From CAZDAM01 sp964503595 (GTDB taxonomy: Bacteria > Muiribacteriota > UBA6191): 64,000 nucleotides of DNA. The notes under the pieces were generated by a model. That model worked only from the letters and a program-made list of their open reading frames with translations, did no database searches and was not told where the DNA came from. Shown here piece by piece: positions 34,160 through 42,361 of the stretch. A program made the position numbers and the translations under genes. Each line of letters begins with the position of its first letter. The first letter of the stretch is position 1. The stretch is from positions 1 to 64,000 of the forward strand of contig CAZDAM010000005.1 in the NCBI GenBank assembly GCA_964503595.1. Reading direction: 5' to 3'.

Positions 34160-34264
34160 ATCATCTCCCCCACAACCGCACTCGTTACCATGCTTTTTTG
34201 TACAAGTCAAATCTATCGGACATATTTTTAATTTGATCCAGATTTGTATTCCACTGAGGAAAAA

Positions 34265-34293
34265 TTGAGCCGATTCAAAGAGAGTGCTATGAT
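34265..34293 (+). promoter_or_regulatory. Candidate sigma-70 promoter for the BI-1 family gene
   Basis: TTGAGC (34265-34270) and TATGAT (34288-34293) are 17 bp apart. The leader would then contain a 7-bp hairpin (CAGTCCT 34311-34317, AGGACTG 34326-34332) just before the ribosome site AAGGAG. Confidence 0.55.
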
Positions 34294-34347
34294 ATTGCAG
34301 GAAAAGAATTCAGTCCTTTAAGAACAGGACTGTTCCAAGGAGATGAA

Positions 34348-35088
34348 ATGCGACAGTTTGACGAGGATCGCCAACAGCAGTACGAAGAGTTTTTCCACCA
34401 GGAAAATGAAAATCCTTCCATTGCCATTGATGCGGATGGACAGGCCAAATTTCTGACAACCGTTTTTGGCTGGATGACCATGGGTCTGGCGACAACCGCC
34501 CTGATCTCCTTTGCCGTAATGAGCAATGTCGAGTTACTCCGCCCTGTATTTGACAACATCATGATTCTGTTCCTGGTAGAACTGGGACTGGTCTGGTGGC
34601 TCTCTGCCAGAATCGGTCAGATGTCCTCCGGGACAGCTACAGCCCTTTTCATTGCCTACGCCGTCATGAATGGTCTCACCATTGCCCCGATACTCTCTGT
34701 GTATACGGCGAGCAGTGCGGCTTCCGTCTTCATGATTACCGCAGGAACCTTTGCGGCCATGTCACTCTACGGACTGACAACCAAAAAAGATCTGACCAGC
34801 TGGGGCAGCCTTCTGATGATGGGCCTGATCGGGCTGATCATTTCTCATCTGGTGAACATGTTCATGGGATCGGCAACCTTCAGCTACATCATCAGTGGCA
34901 TTGGAGTTTTCATTTTTGTGGGCCTGACTGCCTACGACTCCCAGAAGCTTAAGGACTGGTATGCAGATGGAATTCATTCCCGTGAGTCCCTGCACAAAAT
35001 GGCCATTATGGGCGCCCTGATGCTTTATCTTGATTTCGTAAACCTCTTTCTCTATCTCCTGCGCCTCTTCGGAAGCAGGGACGAGTAG
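34348..35088 (+). CDS. Bax inhibitor-1/YccA family membrane protein
   Basis: The 246-residue protein has about 40 hydrophilic residues (RQQQYEEFFHQENEN-type), then seven hydrophobic segments, as in the BI-1 (UPF0005) family. FVGLTAYDSQKLK near the end is the family's characteristic motif with the di-Asp-region acid. Members act as pH-sensitive calcium leak channels or interact with FtsH; the bacterial role is not well known. AAGGAG precedes the ATG. It has its own promoter and terminator. Confidence 0.88.
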   Translation: MRQFDEDRQQQYEEFFHQENENPSIAIDADGQAKFLTTVFGWMTMGLATTALISFAVMSNVELLRPVFDNIMILFLVELGLVWWLSARIGQMSSGTATALFIAYAVMNGLTIAPILSVYTASSAASVFMITAGTFAAMSLYGLTTKKDLTSWGSLLMMGLIGLIISHLVNMFMGSATFSYIISGIGVFIFVGLTAYDSQKLKDWYADGIHSRESLHKMAIMGALMLYLDFVNLFLYLLRLFGSRDE

Positions 35089-35098
35089 TCCGCTTCAT

Positions 35099-35166
35099 CC
35101 CCGGATTGCAAATTTTCACCTGCCTAATCGCCTGAAAATTCCTGCAATCCGGGGATTTTTATTTTT
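35099..35166 (+). terminator. Intrinsic terminator after the BI-1 family gene
   Basis: Arms 35099-35117 and 35134-35154 share a 12-bp GC-rich base (CCCCGGATTGCA) and a 7-bp upper stem, with a 2-nt bulge. TTTTTATTTTT follows. Confidence 0.82.
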
Positions 35167-35258
35167 CCAAAGGTTCCTCAAACAAAGGTAAAAATCATTT
35201 TAAAGACCGAAAAACAACCCACCTGAAGTTCAAGATGCTGAAAATTGCAGGTAGAAAT

Positions 35259-35288
35259 TTGTGTGACGTAGCCCAAGCGGACTACAAT
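35259..35288 (+). promoter_or_regulatory. Candidate promoter for the toxin-antitoxin pair
   Basis: TTGTGT (35259-35264) and TACAAT (35283-35288) are 18 bp apart, just before the GGAGG ribosome site of the antitoxin. Antitoxins of this type normally repress their own promoter, but no clear palindrome was seen. Confidence 0.35.
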
Positions 35289-35305
35289 AGAGTTTGGAGG
35301 TTGTT

Positions 35306-35566
35306 ATGTCTAAAGATGCGACCGTAAGAGCAAGAATGGAGCCTGAAATTAAAGCTGAGGCCGAAAAAATACTTTCCAAACTAGGCATCAGTGCTACCCA
35401 AGCAATTAACATGCTATACAAACAGATCATTCTCAACAAAGGGATTCCCTTTGAGCTTAAGGTTCCCAATGCAACAACGATTGCGGCTATGAATGAAGAT
35501 CGTTCGTCCCTGAAGTCTTTCCATAGCGTGGAGGAGCTGTTTGATGATTTGGACAGCGGCTCCTGA
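35306..35566 (+). CDS. RelB/DinJ-family antitoxin
   Basis: The 86-residue protein has the ribbon-helix-helix DNA-binding start (DATVRARMEPEIKAEAEKIL, GISATQAINMLYKQI) and a C-terminal toxin-binding tail (SVEELFDDL). It matches DinJ antitoxins, which neutralise YafQ and repress the operon. ATG 35306 follows GGAGG by 5 nt; an in-frame TTG at 35294 is not needed. The next frame, a YafQ-type toxin, begins at the stop codon. The pair is more A/T-rich than its neighbours, consistent with horizontal acquisition. Confidence 0.88.
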   Translation: MSKDATVRARMEPEIKAEAEKILSKLGISATQAINMLYKQIILNKGIPFELKVPNATTIAAMNEDRSSLKSFHSVEELFDDLDSGS

Positions 35567-35847
35567 TACCAATTCTTAAGCCAACCAGTAGATTTAAGCG
35601 AGATTACAAACGAGCAGTTAAAGATCCGCTAAAAAACATGAGTGATTTGATAGTAGTCTTGGATTGCCTTCAAAAAGGCGAGACTTTAGCTGCTAAATAC
35701 AAAGACCATTTACTGATGGGAAACTATCGTAGTCACAGAGAATGCCACATTTACCCAGACTGGCTTTTAATCTACCAACCTTTTCCTGAAGATGATGAGA
35801 TCGTTTTAGTGCGTTTGGGCTCGCATAGCGAGTTATTCAGTAATTGA
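35566..35847 (+). CDS. YafQ-family mRNA-interferase toxin with non-standard start (ATA)
   Basis: YafQ toxins cut mRNA on the ribosome. The frame contains the full family domain: PTSRFKRDYKRAVKD, then KYKDHLLMGNY, RECHIYPDWLLIYQ and GSHSELF. The expected catalytic residues (His of KDH, His and Asp of CHIYPDW, late His and Phe) are all present. The domain starts upstream of the first ATG (35638), which would remove about 24 residues. No ATG, GTG or TTG exists between the preceding stop (35545) and there. The codon overlapping the antitoxin stop is ATA (TGATA where TGATG would be usual); ATT (35572) and CTG (35563) are other options. It may be weakly translated or silenced. Confidence 0.72.
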   Translation: MPILKPTSRFKRDYKRAVKDPLKNMSDLIVVLDCLQKGETLAAKYKDHLLMGNYRSHRECHIYPDWLLIYQPFPEDDEIVLVRLGSHSELFSN

Positions 35848-35934
35848 GCGGGAGCTTCTTGCCGGATGAGTAAAGCAAGTGGATTTCTTGGATGAACCAT
35901 ACGTCACACCACATACATATCAGTTTAAGCTGTC

Positions 35935-36960
35935 CTAGATGATGAACACAGGCTTTTGGGGACAGGCCAGCTCATTCAGACTCATGCGGGAAAAGGCTGC
36001 CAGATCAAGGCGGGACGTCTGCCCCAGAGCAAATCGCTCCATGGCGGCCTGGGCAACCATTGCAGCATTGTCAGTGCACCAGCGAATCGGAGGAATCGAA
36101 AGTTTCAGGCCGGATTTCCGGCATCCTCTTTCCAACTCCGATCTGAGATGGGAATTTGCCGCGACCCCACCGGCAGCAACCACTCCAAGGCAGGAAAATT
36201 CCCTGGCCGCTTTCAGGGTTTTTTTGACCAGAACTTCAACAGCAGAGTGCTGAAGGCCAGCCGCAACATCCTCCGGATTTTCCCCATCCTTCAGGGCATT
36301 CAGGCAGGCCGTCTTCAAACCGCTGAAACTGAAGTCATAATCTTTGGAGTGAAGCATAGGAGGCTTGAAAGGTACTGGCGACTGGCTGGTTTTAGCCAGT
36401 TTATCCATCAACGGCCCGGCATTGGCCCCCATACCTAGTTCACGGCCTACCTTGTCATAGACTTCTCCGATGGCATCGTCTCTGGTTTCCCCCAAGAGGC
36501 GATATTCTGCTGGCTGGGGCAGGAGATAGAGAGAGGAATGCCCACCAGAGACCAGAAGACCTACCGAAGGGTAATGGATTTCTCCTTCAAGACGGGCGGC
36601 TGCCAGATGAGCCTCCATATGATGAATGCCCAAAAAGGGTTTTTCACACATCATGGCCAGAGTTTTTCCCAGATTCAACCCAACCAGAAGAGAGCCCACC
36701 AGGCCCGGTCCCGCAGTGGCGGCAAAGGCATCCATATCCCAAAGGCGATAGCCGGTTTCCGAAAAGAGTTCTTCCAGAAGCGGGAAAATTGCATCCAGAT
36801 GCCCCCGGGCGGCAATTTCCGGGACAACCCCGCCGAAATCACGATGAAGCCCGGCCTGGGAACGACTCAGGCATTTCACCAGACCCTGGCTTCTGTTCAT
36901 GATTGCAAGTGACGTATCATCGCAGCTGGACTCAATCGCCAGAATGGTTTGAATGGACAC
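35935..36960 (-). CDS. tsaD: tRNA threonylcarbamoyltransferase subunit TsaD
   Basis: TsaD transfers threonylcarbamoyl to adenosine 37 of ANN-reading tRNAs (t6A), an essential modification. The 341-residue ASKHA-fold protein has IESSCDDTS at the start, GVVPEIAARGH, the iron/zinc site HHMEAH, and SGGHSSLY. CTDNAAMVA near the end holds the last metal-ligand Asp. It starts 3 nt after the usp stop at the end of a long minus-strand gene run and is convergent with the toxin gene. Confidence 0.95.
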   Translation of the reverse strand: MSIQTILAIESSCDDTSLAIMNRSQGLVKCLSRSQAGLHRDFGGVVPEIAARGHLDAIFPLLEELFSETGYRLWDMDAFAATAGPGLVGSLLVGLNLGKTLAMMCEKPFLGIHHMEAHLAAARLEGEIHYPSVGLLVSGGHSSLYLLPQPAEYRLLGETRDDAIGEVYDKVGRELGMGANAGPLMDKLAKTSQSPVPFKPPMLHSKDYDFSFSGLKTACLNALKDGENPEDVAAGLQHSAVEVLVKKTLKAAREFSCLGVVAAGGVAANSHLRSELERGCRKSGLKLSIPPIRWCTDNAAMVAQAAMERFALGQTSRLDLAAFSRMSLNELACPQKPVFII

Positions 36961-36963
36961 GGA

Positions 36964-37812
36964 CTACCTGAGAACAAGGGTGGGAATCTGCACCCGGGAC
37001 AGAAGTTCTTCTGTCGTCGAACCCAGAATCAGGTGACGCATGAAACTCTGGGAATAGGAACCCATGGCAATCATGTCACAGGAACGGGCTTCAGCGTGAC
37101 GCAACAGGGATTCCACCACTTCTCCCCGAAGCACACTGGCCTCAAACTTCACATTGTGATTGTCCAGGTAGCTGATGGCTTCTTCACAGACCTTGTCCGC
37201 ATTCTCGACAACTCCGTCATCCACCACACAGACTTCCAGCTCAATCCGTTCGTAACCCGAAACAGCCTGAGTTACAAACTGCAGGGCATTGCTGGATTTA
37301 TCACTTCCGTCATAGGCCAGAAGAATTCGGCTGACATAGAATTTCTCACAGGCCGCAGGAACCACAATGATGGGACGGTTGACCCGGCGAATCACTTCTT
37401 CAAAGGTGCTTCCCAGAAGAATCTCCGACATCCGGAAATGCTCGCCCTTGGTTCCGATCACAACCAGATCATGGCGGTGACCTTCCTCGGTAATACTTTC
37501 TGCTACAACGCCCTCAGGCGAAAGAAAGCCCCCTTCCAGTCCTGACTCCTTGAGCCCGGCCTCAAAGGCGTCCCTGAGAGTGTCACGGATTTCCTCCAGA
37601 CGCTTGCGGACAACTTCCTGAAAATTGGGCACAGAAGCCATTCCCATGGAATAGAAGACATCCTCCATGAAAGGAGAATAGAGCTTGCGTACATCAAGAA
37701 CGTGGACTCCATCCACCCGGGCCTTGAAGTAACAGCCAATTTCGAGGGCATATTTCTGTACAATCGGGGTGTTATCGGCAGCGTCCAGTCCTACCAGAAT
37801 GCTCTTGATCAT
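36964..37812 (-). CDS. Tandem universal stress protein
   Basis: The 282-residue protein contains two UspA domains. The first (about residues 1-150) starts MIKSILVGLDAADNT and has the ATP-loop-like segment VIGTKGEHFRMSEILLGS. The second (about 160-282) has ILLAYDGSDKS and MGSYSQSFMRHLILGSTTEEL, the full G-x2-G-x9-G(S/T)-type nucleotide loop, and ends ...VPTLVLR. Such tandem Usps bind ATP and respond to stress or dormancy. ATG 37812 is fixed by AAGGAG; the frame extends to 37872. A 95-nt gap with an extended -10 box separates it from nadK. Confidence 0.9.
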   Translation of the reverse strand: MIKSILVGLDAADNTPIVQKYALEIGCYFKARVDGVHVLDVRKLYSPFMEDVFYSMGMASVPNFQEVVRKRLEEIRDTLRDAFEAGLKESGLEGGFLSPEGVVAESITEEGHRHDLVVIGTKGEHFRMSEILLGSTFEEVIRRVNRPIIVVPAACEKFYVSRILLAYDGSDKSSNALQFVTQAVSGYERIELEVCVVDDGVVENADKVCEEAISYLDNHNVKFEASVLRGEVVESLLRHAEARSCDMIAMGSYSQSFMRHLILGSTTEELLSRVQIPTLVLR

Positions 37813-37862
37813 GGCTGACTCCTTCCATATCTGGCGCAGTATCTGCACCGGATTCAGAACGT

Positions 37863-37871
37863 ATTTTAGCA
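37863..37871 (-). promoter_or_regulatory. Candidate extended -10 promoter for usp
   Basis: On the minus strand TGCTAAAAT gives an extended -10 (TG-N-TAAAAT) about 50 nt before the usp ATG, in the only sizeable gap of this gene run. No good -35 box is visible, as expected for extended -10 promoters. Confidence 0.35.
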
Positions 37872-37907
37872 CATTTCAGGATACATAAAGGCGAATCCGG
37901 CCACCTC

Positions 37908-38789
37908 TCAACGGATTTTTCGCCGTACAAGCTCAAAGTAGTCGTGAGGAAAAACTTCGGCCATGGGAATGCGGTTGGGAGCCGATTTCACCAGAACCTC
38001 ATCCCCATCCCTCAACGCAAATCCAACCTGTCCGTCCAGAGTCAGAAGCACCCTGGTTTTCACGTAGTCATTATGCTGGACAGGACGGATTTTCAGTTCT
38101 TCATTCGGGGCAAAAACCCAGGGTCTCACCCTTAGGCTATGGGTACAGATGGGAGAAAGCAGCAGAACATCAAAACCGGGATGCACCAGAGGACCACCGG
38201 CAGAAAGTGAATACCCGGTGGAACCGGTAGGTGTTGAAACCAGAACTCCGTCACCTGGGTAGGTATCCACAAGTCTTCCCGAGGCCTCTACCTCGAAATT
38301 GACGATCCTGCTTAGAGAACCCACTTTCAAAACGGCATCATTAAGCCCATAGAATGTGGCAACCCTGGCTCCGTCCCGCAAGACCTGGGCCTGAAGCATC
38401 AGACGGGTCTTCAACTGATAATGTCCCGTTGCCAGCCGTTTCAGCCCCTCAATCAGACTTTCCTTTTCCAGACTGGTCAGAAAACCGACGGTTCCGGCAT
38501 GGACTCCAACCAGAATCGAATGGTGGCGGGCACAGTCACGGGCGGCCCTTAAAATGGAACCATCTCCCCCGAAGACCAGAAGAAAACGGCTCTGGCGAGT
38601 CAGATCCTTCATCTTGAGGGCTGTCACATCAAAGCCTGCCGCCTCCATAGCTGTTTTTTCCATGGCATAGGAATGCCCGTTTTCCTCCAACCAGTCCATG
38701 GCTGTGCGTGCCAGTTCCAGACAACGCCGGTTGGCCGCAAAACAGACAAGGCCAAACTCAATGCTCTCCCACTCACTCTTGTTCTGCAT
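37908..38789 (-). CDS. nadK: NAD kinase
   Basis: NadK phosphorylates NAD to NADP. The 293-residue protein has the GGDGS motif at residues 74-78, GVHAGTVGFLT, GLNDAVL, TPTGSTGYSLSAGGP and the C-terminal DGQ motif. The start overlaps the upstream TPR-type gene by 17 nt, so translation is probably coupled. Confidence 0.94.
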   Translation of the reverse strand: MQNKSEWESIEFGLVCFAANRRCLELARTAMDWLEENGHSYAMEKTAMEAAGFDVTALKMKDLTRQSRFLLVFGGDGSILRAARDCARHHSILVGVHAGTVGFLTSLEKESLIEGLKRLATGHYQLKTRLMLQAQVLRDGARVATFYGLNDAVLKVGSLSRIVNFEVEASGRLVDTYPGDGVLVSTPTGSTGYSLSAGGPLVHPGFDVLLLSPICTHSLRVRPWVFAPNEELKIRPVQHNDYVKTRVLLTLDGQVGFALRDGDEVLVKSAPNRIPMAEVFPHDYFELVRRKIR

Positions 38790-39888
38790 TTTCCTCGCTA
38801 AGATCCTGAAGCTGGGAGTTCAGAAGTTCCCTTAAACGCTGATTGGCTCCGCCCCGAAGAAGCCTCAACCTTTCCCTGGCATGAGTATCATAGACACTTC
38901 CAAGAAGCTCACGATACAAAGCCCCCGCTCTTTTGGAATCATTCACGGACCAGAAATAATCCGCAAGCTCAAGCTGAAGCTGGCTGTCTCTGGGCAGAGG
39001 GTTCATCGACTTCAAAAGCATCAGAGCCTGATCTTCACGTTTTTCTTCCTGATACAGGCGGTACAGAAGCTCCTGCTCTTCAAAGCGCGGGCTCTCGATT
39101 CCTTCAAGGAGGGAAATCGCCTCTGCTTTCTTGCTCTCATCCACCAGTTTTAAAGCCTGAAGATAGGGCTTCAGACGTTTCTCAACCTCAGATGCCGTGC
39201 CACAGCAGGCACTCACCACATGTTTTCCGTCCACTTTCAGAGGCTCCAGGTCCTCGGTACGAAAACTGATCGTAAGCCACTGCATGGAACGCAGGGATTC
39301 AAGCTTGAAATCTTCTGCCTTCCTTCCTGCAGAAAGCCAGCGCCCAAGAAGGGAGTCAAGAGCTCTCAGGCGCATCAGCAGGGAAAGATTCAGACCCTCT
39401 GGAGCTTTCTGTGGATCTTTGGCATTTTCCTTTGAAGGGGAAGGAATCACAGTCTTCAAATCCAGAATCGGCGCCCGAAAATCGGATTGCATCAGCTCAG
39501 CCCTGACCGCATTCAGTTCAGCCTGGCGGTCTTCCTGGCGCTCCTGAAGCCTTGCCATCAGATCCGGTGAGTCAGGATTGAATTCAAGTCCTCTTCGTAA
39601 AGCCTGCTCGGCAAGATAAGGGTCCTGCTCCTCAAGCAGATCCGACATGAGAATATAGGATGAAATATCCTGAGGATTATTCTTCAGGTGCATCGAAAGT
39701 TTGCGCAGGGCGGATTCCTTGCGACCATACTTCAGTTCGAATTTTACCAGCTCGATAACAGACGAATAGCCCGCTCTGCGTACTCTTTCCACCCCTTCAA
39801 TGGTAACCCTGCGATCCACTGCACTGGCTGAGAAAGTCAGCAGGGCCAGAATCCAGAAAAAGCGGAATGACACAGGCGGGCTCTCCAC
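38773..39888 (-). CDS. Envelope TPR-type protein of unknown function
   Basis: The 371-residue protein has a signal-peptide-like start (FRFFWILALLTFSASA) and several tetratricopeptide-like helix pairs: residues about 45-115 (ALRKLSMHLKNNPQDISSYI, EQALRRGLEFNPDSPDL) and 240-340 (AEAISLLEG, QALMLLKSMNPLPRDSQLQLELA). A Ser/Lys/Pro linker separates the two blocks. It is probably periplasmic and mediates protein binding. It lies in the run from the pilus and Tat genes to nadK, between trxA (10 nt away) and nadK, which it overlaps. A pilus-related role is possible but unproven. Confidence 0.68.
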   Translation of the reverse strand: MESPPVSFRFFWILALLTFSASAVDRRVTIEGVERVRRAGYSSVIELVKFELKYGRKESALRKLSMHLKNNPQDISSYILMSDLLEEQDPYLAEQALRRGLEFNPDSPDLMARLQERQEDRQAELNAVRAELMQSDFRAPILDLKTVIPSPSKENAKDPQKAPEGLNLSLLMRLRALDSLLGRWLSAGRKAEDFKLESLRSMQWLTISFRTEDLEPLKVDGKHVVSACCGTASEVEKRLKPYLQALKLVDESKKAEAISLLEGIESPRFEEQELLYRLYQEEKREDQALMLLKSMNPLPRDSQLQLELADYFWSVNDSKRAGALYRELLGSVYDTHARERLRLLRGGANQRLRELLNSQLQDLSEENAEQE

Positions 39889-39898
39889 TTGGGGACAA

Positions 39899-40222
39899 TT
39901 ACCCCAGAATGGAATCGATTTTGGACTTCAGGTCAGTCTTGGGGTAAGCTCCCATGATCTGATCTGCAATCTCCCCACTCTTGAACAGAATGAGGTTAGG
40001 AATGGAGCGAACCTTGTAGCGGCGGGCCAGTTCAGGATTTTCATCCACATTGACCTTGGCAATTCTCAGATTGGCGCCATATTCCGTAGCCAGTTCATCC
40101 AGAACAGGAGACAGCATTTTGCAGGGACCACACCACTCTGCCCAGAAATCGACCAGAATCGGGCCGTCCTGTTTCAGAGCATCATCAAAATCCTGTTCCG
40201 TCAAATTCAATACCTGAGACAT
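39899..40222 (-). CDS. trxA: Thioredoxin
   Basis: This 107-residue protein has the classic thioredoxin active site WCGPC in FWAEWCGPCKM, the cis-Pro loop RSIPNLILF and the expected length. It reduces disulfides in the cytoplasm; no signal peptide is present. ATG 40222 overlaps the ubiX stop (TAATG) and has AGGAGG upstream; the frame extends to 40243 but the extra residues are not part of the family. Confidence 0.95.
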   Translation of the reverse strand: MSQVLNLTEQDFDDALKQDGPILVDFWAEWCGPCKMLSPVLDELATEYGANLRIAKVNVDENPELARRYKVRSIPNLILFKSGEIADQIMGAYPKTDLKSKIDSILG

Positions 40223-40791
40223 TATTCCTCCTGTGCCTTCCAAGGCTTTACCAGGCTTTGTTCCAAACCTATGAGCTGTAAGACCCGGGCGACCACAAAA
40301 TCCACCACATCTTCAATGGTCTTAGGGCAATGATAGAAGCCCGGAGAAGCAGGGAATATAATACCCCCCATCCTTGTGATGAACAACATGTTTTGAAGGT
40401 GAACCTCGCTATACGGAGCTTCACGAGTCACCATCACAAGCCTCCTTCTTTCCTTGAGAGCAATGTCAGCTATCCGGGTCAGAAGGGTTTCCCCCGTTCC
40501 ATGCGCGACCTGCCCCAGAGTTTTCATGGAACAGGGGAGCATCAGGTAGGCATCAAAGGTATTGGAGCCGGAAGCAAGCGGAGAAAGAAAATCCCCGAGC
40601 TTATGGACCTTTACATGGGACTGTTCGCGCAGAAAGCCTCCCAGTTCCTCATGCACTTCTTCGGAAAAAACCAGCGGGGCGGTTTTGCTGTAGACCAGAT
40701 GCAGATCGCACTGACCCTTGAGAACTTCAATCATTCTTTTGGCATAGGGAGCCCCGGAAGCACCAGTCATCCCCATAATGATCTTTTTCAT
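40222..40791 (-). CDS. ubiX: Flavin prenyltransferase UbiX
   Basis: UbiX makes prenylated FMN, the cofactor of UbiD-type decarboxylases in ubiquinone and menaquinone pathways. The 189-residue protein has GMTGASGAPYA, LPCSMKTLGQVAHG, TREAPYSEVHLQNM and FPASPGFYHCPKTIEDVVDFV, all specific to the family. It overlaps the ubiA-like gene (4 nt) and trxA (1 nt). With a UbiA-type prenyltransferase beside it and no other ubiquinone genes in view, a futalosine-type menaquinone route is a reasonable inference. Confidence 0.94.
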   Translation of the reverse strand: MKKIIMGMTGASGAPYAKRMIEVLKGQCDLHLVYSKTAPLVFSEEVHEELGGFLREQSHVKVHKLGDFLSPLASGSNTFDAYLMLPCSMKTLGQVAHGTGETLLTRIADIALKERRRLVMVTREAPYSEVHLQNMLFITRMGGIIFPASPGFYHCPKTIEDVVDFVVARVLQLIGLEQSLVKPWKAQEE

Positions 40792-41633
40792 AAATACACC
40801 TCAAGCAGAGCCAGACCCAGGGCTCCCACACTGATGACTGAATTCAGGCGGAAAAAGGCAAGACCGATATTTTTTTGAAGATCCTTGAGAACCAGCCGGT
40901 GCTCAAAAAGAAGAGTAAGAGCAATGATTCCCATTCCTACCTGCCAGATCAGACCAAACTCAAAACACAGGCCACAGACCCACCAGAGAACCGGCACCAG
41001 GGCATGGCTCATGGCCGCCAGAATCCGGGCTCTTCTGGAACCGAATTTAGCCGGAATGGAATGCAGGCCATTCTTTCGATCAAACTCCTCATCCTGAAGG
41101 GCATAAAGAATGTCAAAACCATGAACCCAGAACATGATTCCGGCTCCCAGAGCCAGAACTCCGGGATGAAATTCTCCTGCTATGGCAACCCAGGCCCCAA
41201 TTGGCCCCAATGCCAGAACCATACCCAGAATCAGATGGCAGAAAATGGAGAAGCGTTTCATCAAGGGATAGATCGTCAAAAGAAACAGACAGACAGGAGA
41301 AAGCTTCAGAGCCATGGGATGAAGATTCAGACAGGCCACAAAAAAGAAAACCCCGAATCCCAGAAGCCAGGGCAGAACCTCTTTTTTACCAAGCTCACCG
41401 GATGCCATCAGGCGGTGGGACGTACGGGGATTTTTGGCATCAATTCCGGAATCCAGGAGACGATTGAGTCCCATACCCAGGGAACGGGCACTTAAAAAGG
41501 CCACCAGCACCCAGAAGAATTTCAGCCAATCCGGCCTTCCTTCACTGGCGACAATCACCGCAATCAGGGTCAGGGGCAGGGCAAACAAAGCGTGCTGGAG
41601 CTTGACCAGTTTCAGAATTTTCAGCCATTGCAT
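40788..41633 (-). CDS. UbiA-family polyprenyltransferase (4-hydroxybenzoate or MqnP-type)
   Basis: These membrane enzymes attach a polyprenyl chain to an aromatic ring in quinone synthesis. The 281-residue protein has about 8-9 hydrophobic segments. The first Asp-rich motif lies in the segment GMGLNRLLDSGIDAKNPRTS (N-x3-D-x3-D), the second in DILYALQDEEFDRKNG. The aromatic-prenyltransferase form NPRTSHR is common to UbiA and futalosine-pathway MqnP. ATG 41633 (MQWLK) is preferred; 41657 is possible, since tatC overlaps here. Substrate not determined. Confidence 0.88.
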   Translation of the reverse strand: MQWLKILKLVKLQHALFALPLTLIAVIVASEGRPDWLKFFWVLVAFLSARSLGMGLNRLLDSGIDAKNPRTSHRLMASGELGKKEVLPWLLGFGVFFFVACLNLHPMALKLSPVCLFLLTIYPLMKRFSIFCHLILGMVLALGPIGAWVAIAGEFHPGVLALGAGIMFWVHGFDILYALQDEEFDRKNGLHSIPAKFGSRRARILAAMSHALVPVLWWVCGLCFEFGLIWQVGMGIIALTLLFEHRLVLKDLQKNIGLAFFRLNSVISVGALGLALLEVYL

Positions 41634-42361
41634 GTCAGATCTTCTTTTTTCTCCCAAAACCTCAGGAAAAACAGGGTCAGTTCATAAAGCCCCACCAGAG
41701 GAATTGCCAGAAGGGTCTGGGTCACGACATCCGGGGGAGTCAGAATCGCGGACAGAACAAAAGCTGCCACGACGGTATGCCTGCGAAACTTCCTGAGGAC
41801 AGACAGGGGCAGAACCCCCAGTCGGTTGAGAATCACAAGGGCCACCGGAAGTTCGAAGGCTCCGCCAAAAACCAGGACTACGGTCGAACAGAAGGAAACA
41901 TATTTGTCAATCGATAGCTGGGGTTTCACATCGGCAATCTGAAAACCCAGCAGAAATTTCAGTCCGGATGGAATCACAAACTCCAGGGCAATCCAGGCCC
42001 CCAGGGCAAAAAGTCCGAACAGGGCAGGAAAACACCAGAAAAAGTACTTCTTTTCCGTCTCCAGAAGGCCTGGAGCCATGAAATTCCAGACTCCCACAAG
42101 AGAATTGGGAAGAGAAAGCGCAACCCCCGCCAGAATCCCCAGCCGGATCTGCACCATAAAGCCTTCGGTAGGAGCAATCATGATAAATTCCACCGGCTGT
42201 TTCTCGGCCAGTTTCATCAGGAATTTCAGAAGATATTCCGAACCGAAAAGGCCCAGAATACTGCACACCACAATTCCTTTGAGGATCGTGAACAGAACCT
42301 GACGCAACTCCTCCAGATGATCAAGAATGCCCATGCGGGCTTCCGGGTTTTCCTGGTTCAT
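41621..42361 (-). CDS. tatC: Sec-independent translocase subunit TatC
   Basis: TatC binds twin-arginine signal peptides and forms the Tat receptor. The 246-residue protein has six hydrophobic segments and the conserved start LDHLEELRQVL, GFMVQIRLGI after TM1, FGGAFELPV in the middle and LTPPDVVTQ near the end; these are the family landmarks. The start overlaps the stop of the PilX-like gene and the end overlaps the ubiA-like gene. No tatA/B is visible in the window. Confidence 0.94.
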   Translation of the reverse strand: MNQENPEARMGILDHLEELRQVLFTILKGIVVCSILGLFGSEYLLKFLMKLAEKQPVEFIMIAPTEGFMVQIRLGILAGVALSLPNSLVGVWNFMAPGLLETEKKYFFWCFPALFGLFALGAWIALEFVIPSGLKFLLGFQIADVKPQLSIDKYVSFCSTVVLVFGGAFELPVALVILNRLGVLPLSVLRKFRRHTVVAAFVLSAILTPPDVVTQTLLAIPLVGLYELTLFFLRFWEKKEDLTCNG

